Assembly: GCA_947247005.1 (NCBI GenBank) | Contig: OX365949.1 | Span: 6,272,001-6,336,000, forward strand | DNA length: 64,000 nucleotides | Direction of reading: 5' to 3' | From: Spisula solida | Taxonomy: Eukaryota; Mollusca; Bivalvia; Venerida; Mactridae | Part shown: positions 49,812 to 63,200 of the stretch, piece by piece | Position numbering within the stretch: position 1 is the stretch's first letter | How the letters are laid out: every line of letters begins with the position of its first letter | Position numbers and translations under genes: made by a program | The notes under the pieces: model-generated | The model's input: the letters and a program-made list of their open reading frames with translations, nothing else | Told to the model about the DNA's origin: nothing | Database searches by the model: none

Positions 49812-50822
49812 TTAGAGCTACTAGCTTGGAATCGGGAGATAATCGGTTGGATCCCATACTGATCAGTGCCGTACAAAGATATTGGTATAGCTCTATTGGT
49901 GTGCAGCAGGTAAGCGGTAGCTTCTGGACTGTAAGGCTTAATGTCAGGATAAAATGACGGAGGGGGATTCTTTATATCAAATGCGTGAAATTGCAACAGA
50001 ACTAGGATTAACAATAGAGGGGCATTCGTTTAATAACATCTAAAGAACGTTTTGTTGTTTGCTTAGAGTACACATCAAGTAATGACCGATGGTTTCACTG
50101 TTCTATGGACTTAATAGGATTTCGGAATCCTTAACGTCTAAATGAATACGTCTTCTTATGACAGAGTAAAACACATTTCGCACCGTTGTATTTATTGCAA
50201 CGACTACCGTAAAACTTCGGCACTTAGTTGTTGTCCCTTGCTTTCATATTACAAAGCGTTGCCGATTTTGTTTTCTCTCAAAATTGAGTTGCCGTTTTTT
50301 GGTTCACAAAAGGCCCGAATCTTCAAATACAGTTAACATTCTCGTTTTTGCTCAAAGCAGAGTCTTAGTTCTTTGTTTTCACATACATGTAACACCTCAA
50401 TCTTGTCGTTTTTTTTGTTTGCAACTTCGTAGGCATGGTTTAAAACATCAGAACTTCATCTAATCAAATATAACGTACACAGTACAACATACACTATTGT
50501 CGAGGACATATTGGCACCCCTAGTCAGTAACGATTGAGGAGTTATTATATCTAAATTTAATAGAAATAAAATAAAACAGAATAAGTGTGTAGTCAAACGA
50601 AGTGAGTGAATACAAAGAGATATTGGTAGGTTAGGGCATCACATTATGAGAAACTTAAATCTAGAGTCAACATTCTCAATAATGATTTCATCTCGAAATT
50701 CTAGAAAACAACATTAAACAAACATCGATTTAGCATTTGGAAGTAAATCAAATTTGTGTTAATGTCTTTGGAGACGTTGACAAGATTCTGTGGTTGTCAA
50801 CGTCTGGGTATCCACTTCATTA
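49812..50822. other. Copy B-specific 1.0-kb block with SINE-like head
   Basis: Homology to A stops after 'gctctagga' and resumes at 'gatagttgga'. A B-box-like GGTTGGATCCC lies at 49852. It is unclear whether this is an insertion in B or a deletion in A. Confidence 0.4.
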
Positions 50823-51210
50823 TCAGATAGTTGGAATTTATGGTTCATGCTGTCGCAAGAAAATTCCATATTAGGCAAACAAAGTGTCAAGCGTTGAATA
50901 TCAAACAATATTTTCGCAGACAATATATTGCTTACCAAAATAAATATATTTTCAAAATCTGTATTTTAAAGAGAGGATTGATTATTTACTGGTATACTCC
51001 AAAAAGATCCTTACATATGTAGACACATTATAGATCTATTCCGGTAAAATAAATTCGATACATATATTATACATCTTTATTACTCCCAATGCAGGGGAGT
51101 TCACAGAATAATGCAACAGTATACATGATAATATACAGAGAATATTTAATTATTATATTGTAAAGATGACTGTAAGTATACGACAGAAACACAAAAAGTA
51201 CCCCAAGAAA

Positions 51211-52515
51211 CAAGAGCTGTCCACTATTCGCGGCGCCATGCTAGGACAGTACAATCATTATATATTCAAAACAAAATGCTTCATAACAGCAGCATTACCC
51301 TCAGCTGTGTAGAGGTTTGGGCTTCTATGTTGAAAAAGGGGAATAATTTGGACAAATTATGCAGGACTGTTGCCTACTCATGTGTATGTCATCTAGGTCA
51401 TGATGGCAAATAAATAAGCATTTCTTAGTCCAAAATGGGGCATAATTTCAACAAAATGCTAAATAATTATCTTCTCCTGTGTAGGGGTTGGTGTCATGCT
51501 GGTGAACAAGTGTGCTAAGTATCAATGCACTTTGAAGATATTAGAGGTTAAAAACCTGTACATGTACCTAAACTTTAACATTTGCATTTCCAAGTCAAAC
51601 AGGGGGCATAATTTCAACAAAATGCTTGATAGAGTTACCCACCCCTGTGTAGAGTTGGGTCAGGATGGAGAACCAGTATGCATAGCAATATATGAATGCA
51701 CTTTGAAAATATTAGAGGTGAAAAAACCTGTACCTAAACTTTAACATTTGCACTAAGTTGAAAAAGGGGGCATAATTTCACCAAAATGCTTAATAGAGTT
51801 ACCTTCCCCTGTGTATGGGGTGGGGTCATGATGGTGAACAAGTATGCAAAGTATTAAAGCAATATGTCAATGCACTATGAAGATATTAGAGGCTAAAAAA
51901 CCTGTACCTAAACTTTAACATTTGCATTTCCAAGTCCAAAAGGGGGCATAATTTCAACAAAATGCTCGATAGAGTTACCTACCCCTGTCTATCGGTTTGG
52001 GTCATGACGGAGAACAAGTATTCAAAGCAATATGTGAATGCACTTTGAAAATACTTGAGGTAAAAAACCTGTACCTAAACTTTAACATTTGCACTAAGTT
52101 GAAAAAAGGGGGCATAATTTCACCAAAATGCTTAATAGAGTTACCTACTCCTGTGTATGGGTTGGGGTCATGATGCTCAACAAGTATGCAAAGTATCAAA
52201 GCAATATGTCAATGCACTATGAAGATATTAGAGGCTAAAAAACCTGTACCTAAACTTTAACATTTGCACTATTTGCACTAAGTATAAAAAAGGCATAATT
52301 TCAACAAAATGCCTTAGACTTACCTACTCCTGCATATGGGTTGGGGTCATGATGGCAAACAAGTATGAAAGCAATATCTCAAAGGACTTAGAGAATATAA
52401 GAGGTTAAAAAACCTGTACCTAAACTTTAACAAAAGTGTTACGCCGACGCCGACACAGACGCCGACGCTCGGGTGACTGCAAAAGCGCCCCTTATTCTAC
52501 GAATAGTGGAGCTAA
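51211..52515 (+). mobile_element. Pearl/Helentron-like element, 1.3 kb, seven core units, copy B only
   Basis: It begins CAAGAGCTGTCCACTATTCG and ends CGAATAGTGGAGCTAA, giving inverted subtermini, a small hairpin and a CTAA end. Seven units of ~162-180 bp are marked by 'gggggcataatttcaaca'. A GACGCC microsatellite precedes the end. In copy A the same flanks meet directly ('ccccaagaa' / 'aaactggcgag' near 34810-34830), with no long target duplication, as expected for Helitron-class insertion. Confidence 0.82.
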
Positions 52516-52689
52516 AAACTGGCGAGTAGCGTCACATACCAATGCCATGAGAAACTGACTCCAAAGGAATTATGCTACTACCTTTAAGATTATAATAATA
52601 AAGAGTTTATAGAACCAACAGAGTTATGCGTTTGCCCAATCTTTAGAAGACCTCTGACTTCAACCAAATAATATACCGTTACAGAGCTC

Positions 52690-53950
52690 GAATTATTACT
52701 TAGACGTCGTTCGTAAACGTATATATAACACATCAAATAGTCAATCGTGAAAGCTCGGCCATTTCTGTCTGTCTCCGGTAAATATACCTCGTGTCTAACT
52801 GTAGTAATATACCAATATGTTTCGCCTGAGTAATGAGCTACGTTCGCGTGAAAGTGACAACTTATGTATCCGTCAATAGGATGGTAATTTTTCTTTCCCT
52901 ATCAGATTTCTTATTGGTACGACCATTAGAAGCCATATCATGACAGAAAACCAAATATCTCTAAATATTATTCATAATTTATATTTCCCAAGTGTTGAAA
53001 ACATCAACAAACATGACCCATATTTAATTTTCGAGTAAGCGGATTTGTTTACAAAATACACTGATTGACTTTCGGTTCGTAACACGTTAAAATATCGCCT
53101 GCACACATGTGATTAATCGTTGCGTGGAATTTTATAGTGTGTATTTGCTTGTATAATATATCTATATAGATCGATATATTTGTGTGAACATGTATTGGCA
53201 TAATGTGTACTGATGACAGGGAGCTGCCATTATCTAATCATGAGACTGAAAATAGTTCAATATGGCGCCTTGTTATGACAGAGGTCTATTGCAACGCATA
53301 AAGACCGAGGTGATAAGAATGATAAAATAGTCCGGACAAACCTGAAGATAACACATAACTTCTCGGTTCGCATTGGTGTTACTGAGTGGTTTTTTCGATT
53401 TTTTTTTGGAAAACTATAATCTACAACCAGATACAGGCCGTCCTTGGACAATTACTGTAAGAAACCTGTCATATTAGCAAGGAATAATCACAATGATCAG
53501 TTCGACAAGAGGATTTGGGAATACGTATTCGCGAATAACACGCATAGCAAACCATAGCACACAAATGTGTATGGCGTCATCGTTTCGTATACGTGTGATT
53601 TGAGAAATGGTCATGCAAACTCACAGAATAACAATTGTTTTCGTCTAACGGACAGACATAATTCCCAGACTTAATAGCGGAGTTTGATATTTGAGTGCGG
53701 ATCGCAAACAACGTCCCTGTCTTTATTCAATTTCAAACTGTAGTTTGGTATTAGTTCAATAAATAGGTCTACAAACCTGCATGCTCAAAATAGATTACTA
53801 TATTACTATATGCAAGTGCATGCATATCTTGATTGTTAGTTTGTTCTAAAAGAGCTGGTGCCCCAAGTATCCAAACTTATAATAAATTAACAGATTCGAC
53901 ACATGCAGCTCCAAACACTGCACTTTTATACGAGTATATAATTTATTCTT
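52690..53950. other. Diverged segment between conserved blocks of A and B
   Basis: It corresponds in position to 34995-35600 of copy A but is about twice as long and not alignable by eye. Nothing is recognised. Confidence 0.35.
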
Positions 53951-54789
53951 TATTTCAGTCTTATTTATGCACACACATACAGTATTAATATTTACCATAC
54001 CAGACACCTTAATACTTCATGTATAAGCATTGTGAAACAACAACACAGATAATCAACTTACTGGTATCTTCTATGTCGTTCCGGTGTCCTGCACCGCATT
54101 ATTCCCGTACTATGGTATGTCATTGAAAAACAGTTTCTATATTATATCTTAAAACACACACTTTATCCTTAATAACGGACCGATAAAACAATAAAATCCC
54201 GAAAGTAACACAGTCGTTGTTAATCGGAGAACCCGTGTAAGGCAAATAATGCTACCACTTATCCCGAACATCGCATGGATAAAATCATACAAACGTGTCA
54301 GCAAAGTGTCACTTCATCGTCAAATGGGAATACATCTGAATCTCAAATCTGAAACCACCATGGGATTTACAAATCACATACAACCGGTACCTTATTCTAC
54401 ACTTACATCTGTACATGTACGAGGCAAAGTTTATTATCGAGTCTACCACAAGACATTCTTGCAGTATGTGACCGTGAACAAGTATTGGTTTGAAACAGTG
54501 GAGTTTAATGTAATAAATTGCAAACAACGTTAATGAGATCCAATGCTGAAAAACTATACTAAACATAATGTACACGTATAAGATCATTATAATTAATTGA
54601 AATGATACAGAGTCAACCGTTTTTATAACAATTTAACGTTTACAGTTTCAAGTTCATAATTAAATCAGTATGATAATATTCCTTTGGCCCTTGGTGGTGT
54701 TTAAAAGTTGCTAATAAGTCCATTTATAGCTTCATGACTTGATGATCATCTTGTTTGTTTGAAAGACGAAGATATTTTTTGAAAAGTTG

Positions 54790-55100
54790 ATTTTCAAAAC
54801 CCTTATACAAGTATATTGTTTTACTGCTGGAACTTAGACTTTCGATTTTCTTGACAGCTTAAATTTAGACTTCTGATTTTCTTGACAGCCGAAACCTGGA
54901 ATTCTGACCTTTTTGACAGCTAAAATTTAGACTTTCGAATTTCCTGACCACTAAAACGTCAACTTCCGATTTTCTCGACAGCTGAAACTTGGACTAACGA
55001 CCTTTTTGACAGCTGAGACATGGAGTTTTGGCTTTTAAACAGCTGTAGCTTTGTCTTTCGGCCTACTGACAACTCAAGCGAGGACTTTCAGCGGTTTAGT
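54790..55100. repeat. Loose tandem 'gacagctgaaac' array
   Basis: 'ttgacagctgaaacttgga' variants recur every ~38-60 bp. Copy A (about 36,610-36,720) has only three. The array merges into a reverse-oriented relative of the 5.7-kb repeat at 55160. Confidence 0.6.
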
Positions 55101-55822
55101 GCCATGTTCCTCTTTCAGTTGCGTGTTGAACAATATGCCGTATTATCTTAATTTGCGTTATTTCTGTTTTCTTTGTTCGGCTGATTTAGTTGAGTGCTGC
55201 TTTCTCTTTATGTGACTGAATAACGTTTGAAGTTTGTATGAGGTTCGCGACCTCACTCTAAAATATATTATGTTTTGCTGAAATTTTCAGAACCTGTTCA
55301 TAAGAGTGTTTCTAATGCTATGTTATTATTAATGTCATAATTTTGTCACCGGTTTTCCTAGTGTTTTAGTTAAGGAACCGATTATCTTATTTTTGCATCA
55401 AGTGTCATGTCGTAACTACGCGAATAAGTCGTCAGTTGTCAAATGCACACCTAGAAGAGGAAGTCAGAACTACCTTCAGTTAACTGCAGGATATCTGGCG
55501 TAAGGCAGGATAACTAATGTTGTTGAAAAACGGCAGATAACTAACACTTTTATCAATAACTGCATCACTATCATTACACTGTTTTAAAATGTTCGTAACA
55601 TGTATATAATTGAACAGAAATATGTAATATGAATAGGTACATGTTTGTTTATCCTTCGAAATATCAGTAATTGCAAGTTGATTATAAAAAAACAAAACAT
55701 TTTCGTTCCACATTATTGCGGGTCAATATTATCGAATTTTATAAATTGAAACACATTTGACATTTTTGTAAAACGGTGCTCATTTTGCATGTGCCCATCT
55801 GCAATTTCGGTGTCGATCTTAA

Positions 55823-56293
55823 TGTAATGTAATGATCAAAGGATAGCTAATTATATAATATTAATTTCAATGCACTCTCCTATCAACGTGCATAAATATA
55901 GATTCGTACTATGTTATATATCTCAATATATTTCGATGTCCATACACTAAAAACAGACAGCCTAGGGCAGACACTTGTCAGTGAATTGCGGAAGTGTCTA
56001 GGCTGGTCAAATATATCATATACCATGTTAGCGGGGAGTTCAGTCAGTCAGTCAGTTAAGTTCAGTTAGAGAGTTGAGAAGTGGAGTCGAGAGAGACCAG
56101 TTGGTGCGGGCCGTCAACAAGCGAGTAGCTTGGGCCATAAGCATGGACAGTATGTTTATGAGTATGAAAAGTTGACTTATGCTGTGAACCTGAGAAGTAC
56201 TATACTATGTTATGAACTGTGTAACAAACTAATAAAACCACTATACGAACACGAGCGTTACTGTCTTTACCAAATCATAAGGACTACGTAACA
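55823..56293 (+). mobile_element. Solo LTR, 471 bp, with TTAA duplication, copy B only
   Basis: It starts TGTAATG and ends GTAACA, flanked by TTAA at 55819-55822 and 56294-56297. It contains a GTCA microsatellite and an AATAAAA signal near 56234. Removing it restores the copy A sequence at about 37366 ('ggtgtcga' then 'taaggc'). No internal domain remains. Confidence 0.72.
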
Positions 56294-56803
56294 TTAAGGC
56301 AGTTTCGTTTCTTTCAAAAAGGCATGTATACTGTTTTTGTTGACTGTTGCTTTGTGGATTGTCCTTGTGATGTGTGTTCGTCCGTTTGATTCGTTCTTGT
56401 CTGATTGATCTTGTTCCAGATTAGTTTGACTGCCTATTATTGAACGTCATCGATGATAATCGTTCGTGACAGACCCTCCTATGGTATTATATAAGTCGAA
56501 ATATGACAAATAGGCCGCATATAAACCATGGGGGAATTGTCATGATATCCATAGTTAGTGATGTACAAAATCAACTGTCTACAGTGCAGATTGTGAAAAT
56601 AATGCGTATCATGTATCATGTACAAGTTTCTGTATTGATTACATTTGTGGTAAAACAAATTTGAATAATTCACATCAATTTTTGAAGATCTTGTAGTCTG
56701 GAATAACGAACATCAGGTGTCCATGTTTGATACATTGGATTTCAGACACAAACTACGCATCAACAACACATGCAATAGTTGTCTGTATAATCCTTTAACT
56801 TAA

Positions 56804-57764
56804 GCTGATTGCAAACTCCTCAGTTGAGCGGAAGTTTCGAAATCGGTGTAAATAAGACGTATTGAAAGCGTCTGACTACCATGATGAAATAGTGCGAACA
56901 ACTTTAAATTGATGTGTCAGCATGTTCTCATGTCTTGCAATCGCGAATTTACTGTCTAGTTATTACTATATTATACTATAATAAGCTTGCAGGATAAAAG
57001 TATAGCTGAAATTGTATGTGCCATTTATTCAAAACGTTGAAACACGAACACTCGCGAATACTAGCTACAACGTATGTGAAACGTAATATAATGTACCCAC
57101 ACAAAACTTTATCCAAGTTTTAACATTTGTTTAGCAAGCATCCCGACTTTTGCATTTGTTTCGTAAGAATATAGACTAGCAAATAGCAAAAGAGCATGGG
57201 CTCATCTTTAAATATGCACATTTTTCAAAAACAAATTATCGCGAAAACTGGATACAACGTATTCAAAACGTTGATGTATTTTGTAAACTCTCCTGGCTTT
57301 CGACATTTCCGCAATCACTAAAGTGTCAATTAAAAAAATCAAGCCGAGCAACTGCCATGAAATATGGGACAAAACTTCTATAATAGTTACTCTACTGGTT
57401 GCATGTACGAAAACAGTATGTTGTTCAACTATTTTTTTCGTATAACTTAAAAATGAAAAATCACATATTTTAAAATATCATTTAAAAGTACATATAACAT
57501 GCATAGTCTAAAACAAACGTTATCGTGTGATTCCGTATATACGAAATTTCGTGCATGCCAAGTTTCATGTAATTAAATGTCAAACTTTTTCGGTGAAATG
57601 CAAATATCAGTTTTAGGGGGGTTCCCCAAAATCTAAAAATATCTTGAAAACTAGCCGAGCAAAACTGTTATGGGTTTGCACAATCACTATCATGGGTGTG
57701 TTCTTCATAAAAAGCAGGTGTTTGATACCTCTTGTACAGAACAATTTAAGAGTTGGGAATCACC
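56804..57764. mobile_element. TTAA-type non-autonomous transposon, 961 bp, copy B only
   Basis: The ends GCTGATTGCAAACTC and (inverted) GGTGATTCCCAACTC form 15-bp TIRs with three mismatches. TTAA is duplicated at 56800-56803 and 57765-57768. Copy A has the single TTAA empty site at 37835-37838. TTAA targeting suggests piggyBac-type mobilisation, though the terminal bases are not the usual CCC. Confidence 0.82.
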
Positions 57765-58989
57765 TTAATGTAATTGTTACGTGCAAACAAACTCTACGTA
57801 ATCTGGAATTCAAATATCAATATTAGATATCGTATCGTGACATGCCGGAACAATTTTCTGATTGGCGTAAATTTATAAACGTATGGCTCGACGCTTCTAC
57901 TCATGTATAAACTATGTATAGTAGATTTGCATTATATAAACTGTATATATTATTTGGGTTTTAAAATGTGTTCAAACTAAAATAAACACTAATAGCTATT
58001 AGGTCAATAAAATGCATTTTTGGCTGTCTTATATTATACTCATATGTCCAATTTCCCTTCATTGCCTCTGTATGAGTCCAAATCCAATAATAATATCAAT
58101 ATTCAACTAACCAACTCCTGGCCTCCTTGCCCACTTACAGGATATGTTACACTACATTTGTCATAAAACATTTTCTCATTCCGTACACTCTTGATTCCTT
58201 TAATAATCCAATGAAATAAACCATATCAAGACAGAAGCCAAACCGGTATTCACATGAGGCATACTCATATATTTCTTCCAATATCGTGGCATGTAATACA
58301 TATGTAGACAAAAGCAAATATCAGTTAAGAGTAAAATGAAAACAATTTATTTTAACATCAATAGTTTTTAACATCGATTTCGATAAACAAGAGAAACAAA
58401 TAGGCCATTAAACATGATAACATTGTAAGAATAGCCGCGTCCAATCCTCCGAGAGTTATGGATTTATGACAACTTTGTTCTCAGAAAATATTCCCAATGG
58501 TACTAAAAACACATCCATAAAACGCAACGTTAATTCCTTATTCTCTATATGACAAACAACCGTGATGCAATCCATGGGAAGTTTTCTTGGTAAAAATGTT
58601 GAAGCTCTGTTATAACGGCTGAACGTTCGATGGAAAAAATAATTACGTACTAAACGCAGGCCATAAAGTATAATGTTACGTGCTTTAAAAGAAGTGTACT
58701 GCAAATTTATTTGATTCCATTAGCGAGTAATAAAACATGACTTCTAATAGCATAACCATGTTAGACATGCCATTATATCATTAGAATCAGTAAATAGAAC
58801 AGACATTAATGAACGGTGTTCGAATGAATGGTCCGTATAGAAGTTGATAAGTTGACAGTTATAAATGCATGTGGTATCGCCTAAACAGCATAATACACGA
58901 TTATGACAAGCGTGATGGTGCATTTGGGAATGTAATCACTGAAGATGTTTCTTGTTCGATCGTTGTCGGATCTTTACAATATTCTATTT

Positions 58990-59600
58990 GGAAAGTGTAA
59001 TTCCTCATGTCACGTAGAACTAGTATGGACGGAAAGTACAATGCCCCATGTCACGTAGGGCTATTCTGAATGGAAAGTGCAATACCCGATGAATGGAAAG
59101 TATAATGTCACGTATCGCTAGTCTAAATGGAAAGTATGAGGACAAGTTTCACGTAGGACTAGTCTGAATGGAATGTGTATTGTTCCATGTCAGGTATGAC
59201 AGGTCTGAAGTGAAAGTGTAATACTCCGTGTAACGAAGGCCTAGTCTGAATGGAAAGATTAATTAGCGCCGTGTCACGCAGGTCTAGTCTGAGTGGAAAG
59301 TGGAATGCCCTATGTCACGTATGGCTAGTCTGAATGGAATGTGTAATGCCCTCTGTCACGTATGGCTAGTCTGAATGGAAAGTGTTACTCCCTATGTCAA
59401 ATATGGCTAGTCTGAATGGAAAGTGTAATATCCTATGTCACGTATGGCTTGTCTGAATGAAAAGTGTAATGTACTATGTCACGTATGGCTAGTCTGATTG
59501 GACAGTGTAATGCCACAGGTCTTGAAGGATTAGTCTAAATGGAGAGTGTAATTCCGAGTTGTAGTGCCAGATCGAGTGTCACGTTTTGGTGCTTCATATG
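58990..59600. repeat. Degenerate 41-bp tandem array, copy B
   Basis: Same unit as 39190-39800, with a similar unit number but independently diverged units. Confidence 0.85.
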
Positions 59601-59907
59601 GAACGTTTAACTCCGAGACAGCCAACTAGAAGACTAGCTTTTCCTTATAGTCCCCTATAACTGTCAAAGAAAACATAAACAACATTTTATTTGCAAACAA
59701 ATCAGAAAGATTGTTCTTGAGAGCAGTACAAATATACCGTAGCATTTATAGATGGCTTGTTGCAGAAGTAAAATAACATCGTTACCACAATTAATTTTTC
59801 TCCTACTCTACTTCATGGTGGAATTGTATATTAACTTGCCAATTTACATAATCAACGAACTTTTTTACAACGGTTATAAAATAATTTTCAGCACATAGTT
59901 CTTAAAG

Positions 59908-61141
59908 GACGGTTCATAGGGTAAAATCTTTTTTTATAATGATACCAAAAATATGCACAAACTTTGTATAATATACAAAATGTATACTGAAGCAAAAAGT
60001 GAAACAAAAAAGGTATGTCGCGGTACTATTTAAGGGGTCATGGGCCCCTTTGCATTATCACTTTTCATGAAAATGACCCAAAATCCTGATATTTTGCAAT
60101 GTATTTATTTTTTGCATTTAAATCGTCTGTTAAAATCAATTCCATGGGTTTGAATGTATAAACACATATTACTCAAACATTCCTATACACTTTGTTATTG
60201 ATAAGAAAATAAACAAACTTTTGACAAAATAGGAATTGTCAAAATTTCCAAAAAAGGACTGCTAAAAATACACAATATTGGACGTAGCTCAAAAACGTTG
60301 GTGATAAAGGTGTACACAATCCAAAAATTAAATAAAACAGATAAGTCACGGTACTACTTTTTGCGATATGGTGCCATATTGTCTCCTTACATGTATATCA
60401 TAAACTTGCAGTAAAATTGCGTAAAAGAGACGCATTATCTGCGCGGTAAAAATATTCTAACACCAGAAGAATACTTTCATCTTCATATCATATACTAGTA
60501 CATGAAAGTATAGTAAGTATAAACTAAGAAGCAATTGGCGTGTTACAATTATTTTAGTTGCAAAACTTTACGTCGTAATAATTGTGTCTTTTGCAACGAA
60601 AATTGCGGTACAATGGCGCATAAAAGGCCAAATTAGTACTATTTCACATAATTATGATTTTCCCATAAATTCTAGTCTTGTCATAAATCATATTTGGCTA
60701 AGGATGTTGATTTAAGTGAGCTTTATCTAAAAATTAAAATAAAACATAGGTTATCATGCTACCTTTTTAGCAAGGGGCACAGATGGGCCCTGAATCGATC
60801 AACTGAATAATCTTCACAGTTTTGGTCAAGAGATCATTTATGTACCCCCTATATATCTGTAATAGGGGGTCCAGATAGTCCCAGGTAATACAAACACTCA
60901 TTCTAAATGGGTACAGGTAACCAAAGTAATAATTTCTAATTTCACAAAATTGAATGAAAATGTAGCCACTATTTTTTCATATTTTCATATTTTTTACTCA
61001 GTGACTATATTTTTACCCTATAAAGGTATCACGACGAACATTTTGCCTAATTTTCATGAACATCCAGCGCAAAACGCGGCCTCTATCAACGTAAAACTAT
61101 ATGCACAGAAATGATGCGCATAAACTACCCTATGAAGCGTC
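59908..61141. mobile_element. TIR element, 1.23 kb, copy B only
   Basis: GACGGTTCATAGGGTA at 59908 is inverted at the right end (GACGCTTCATAGGGTA in complement) with one mismatch. Copy A is uninterrupted here (about 40,060). No coding frame is visible, and the target duplication is not resolved. Confidence 0.68.
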
Positions 61142-62994
61142 TCTGAATTATCAGTATTTCTGAAAGTGAAACAGTTGTACATTTCCGGTAAATGTGTTGT
61201 GATCGCAAAACTAGACACAAGTTTCATAGGCAAAACATGTATAAAAGAGCTTCTGCCAACCATATGCAGGAAATACAATGTAATTACATCATATTTAAGA
61301 TAAATACATTACAAATTGCCAAAAGGTTGTATGACTAGGTTTTGTTTGCATGTCTGGTTTACAATGTTCCCTATTATCCTAGAAAGATTTATTGATAGAA
61401 CTACCAATTTCATGTATGAAAGTATTTTAGACGAGAGAGCTTGCATGTTTCGCCGCTATAAGGTTTTCCTCCTGCGAACACCGCTAACTTAAAAAGCTCA
61501 AAATAATTTTCGGGTTTCATCTAATGTATGGTTCATGCCCGCATCTTTGATAAGGGGGTAAATTGCTTTGAACATGTCGGACGGACGGTCGGTCGGTAGA
61601 CAAAATGGTTTCCGTTCAATAACCCAAGAACGCTTTGACCTATAATCTTACAACTTTACATGAAGGTTGACCAACAACATGAATTGAAGGTCAGTAGGTT
61701 AAAGGTTAAGGTCACCGTGACCTTTACCATTTCTGACTATTGGGTTGTCATGAGGACATACGTGTTTTACAAATATATCCTAATAATATTTCTTTCAGCC
61801 CTAGTCCAAACGGTGTGTAGCTATATCATTTGTAAACTTTAAATAGTGTTTCACTGCCTGAAATGTGAAGTACATCTTTACATTTCCGAACCGGAGACCA
61901 AAACCAATAATAAGTGGGGTTTGGTTGTTGTCCTATAAATTACATCCGATGACTAGTAACAGGTCTCATCCACGTGTCTACGGTGCTCATAACATTTGTT
62001 TTTTTCTGTAATTACTCGGTGAAATATTAAAATCATTCAATCAAAATTTACAAACATCGTCAAAGATACGTATACTGTTGTTAACTACCCTCTTCCAACA
62101 ACACTCAGCTAACATATAAACATGTAATAAAGCAATATCTAGCGATATATAAAAGTATCTTTTTTTCGTAAGTTAATAACAGTCGTCTCTCAAATCCTAA
62201 CATGCCATTTCCAGTAATTACAACTGATGCCTGCAGTTTATCGGATATAAAGTATTTAGTATTGAAGACATGCACTAATCGATCGATATTGGACAATCAC
62301 AGAGGACAGACAATTAACTGTTTCTTCTCAGACTCCACTATATCAGACATGTGATAATAGACTAGGTGTCGTGCTGAATGGTTGTTATAGACATCCTATC
62401 GTTACATCTCATTATATCAAAGAGCAGCAGGTGTCATTCACCTGTTAGATACAGTTATTCTGATTGGTGATTGGTTATACTTATTCTACAAGCGTCAGGA
62501 TACCGGAGATGATTGGTATATAGTGCGAACAGACCTCAAACGTTCTATTAGCATTATCTATTAACAGTCAATTTCTTTTCAGCAACTACTACTAATAAAT
62601 CATCGTGTGTTTTGGTCATTGTATTGTAATAATGTTTGGATGTGTTACATTAACAACTCTGATTGGACAACGGATAAGCACGGATATTCAAGGATTCCAT
62701 GTTAAATGTTCTGAGCTATATCAGGAGCTATATAACAGGAACGTGCAGGTTTGGATTTGATGTTTTACCGCTGAGTACAGTACTAATGTTAATAATCTTT
62801 CCCAAATTATAGAGAAATGTTTCTCGAGATTCAATGGCAATGACTCCCATAAGGATGTGATGATGACATTTTTCATCATATCGTCGTCTAATGACCGAAT
62901 TCGTAATTGTCCGAACTTTAATCAAATTCGTTATTCAGTTAATGGGAAACCTTTAGTATTTTTATTATAAAATTCTCTATTTCGATGGTAACAA

Positions 62995-63200
62995 AGAGAT
63001 AACTTTGTCTCGTGAAATCATGGAAGAATAATCAAGGGAGATCATTGTGCCGCATGAAATCAAGGGAGATCATTGTGCCGCATTAAATCAAGGGAGATCA
63101 TTGTGCCGCCTGAAATCAAGGGAAAACATTGTGCGGCCTGAAATCAAGGGAGATCTTTGTGCCACATGAAATCAAGGGAGATCATTGTGCCGCGTTTATT
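62995..63200. repeat. 28-bp tandem array, copy B
   Basis: About seven units of 'gaaatcaagggagatcat' plus 'tgtgccgc'. They are more homogeneous than the copy A array, suggesting recent local homogenisation. Confidence 0.85.

Noticed and set aside
62995..63200. CRISPR-like array
   Set aside because: Units are contiguous with no unique spacers, no cas genes, and the sequence is animal nuclear.
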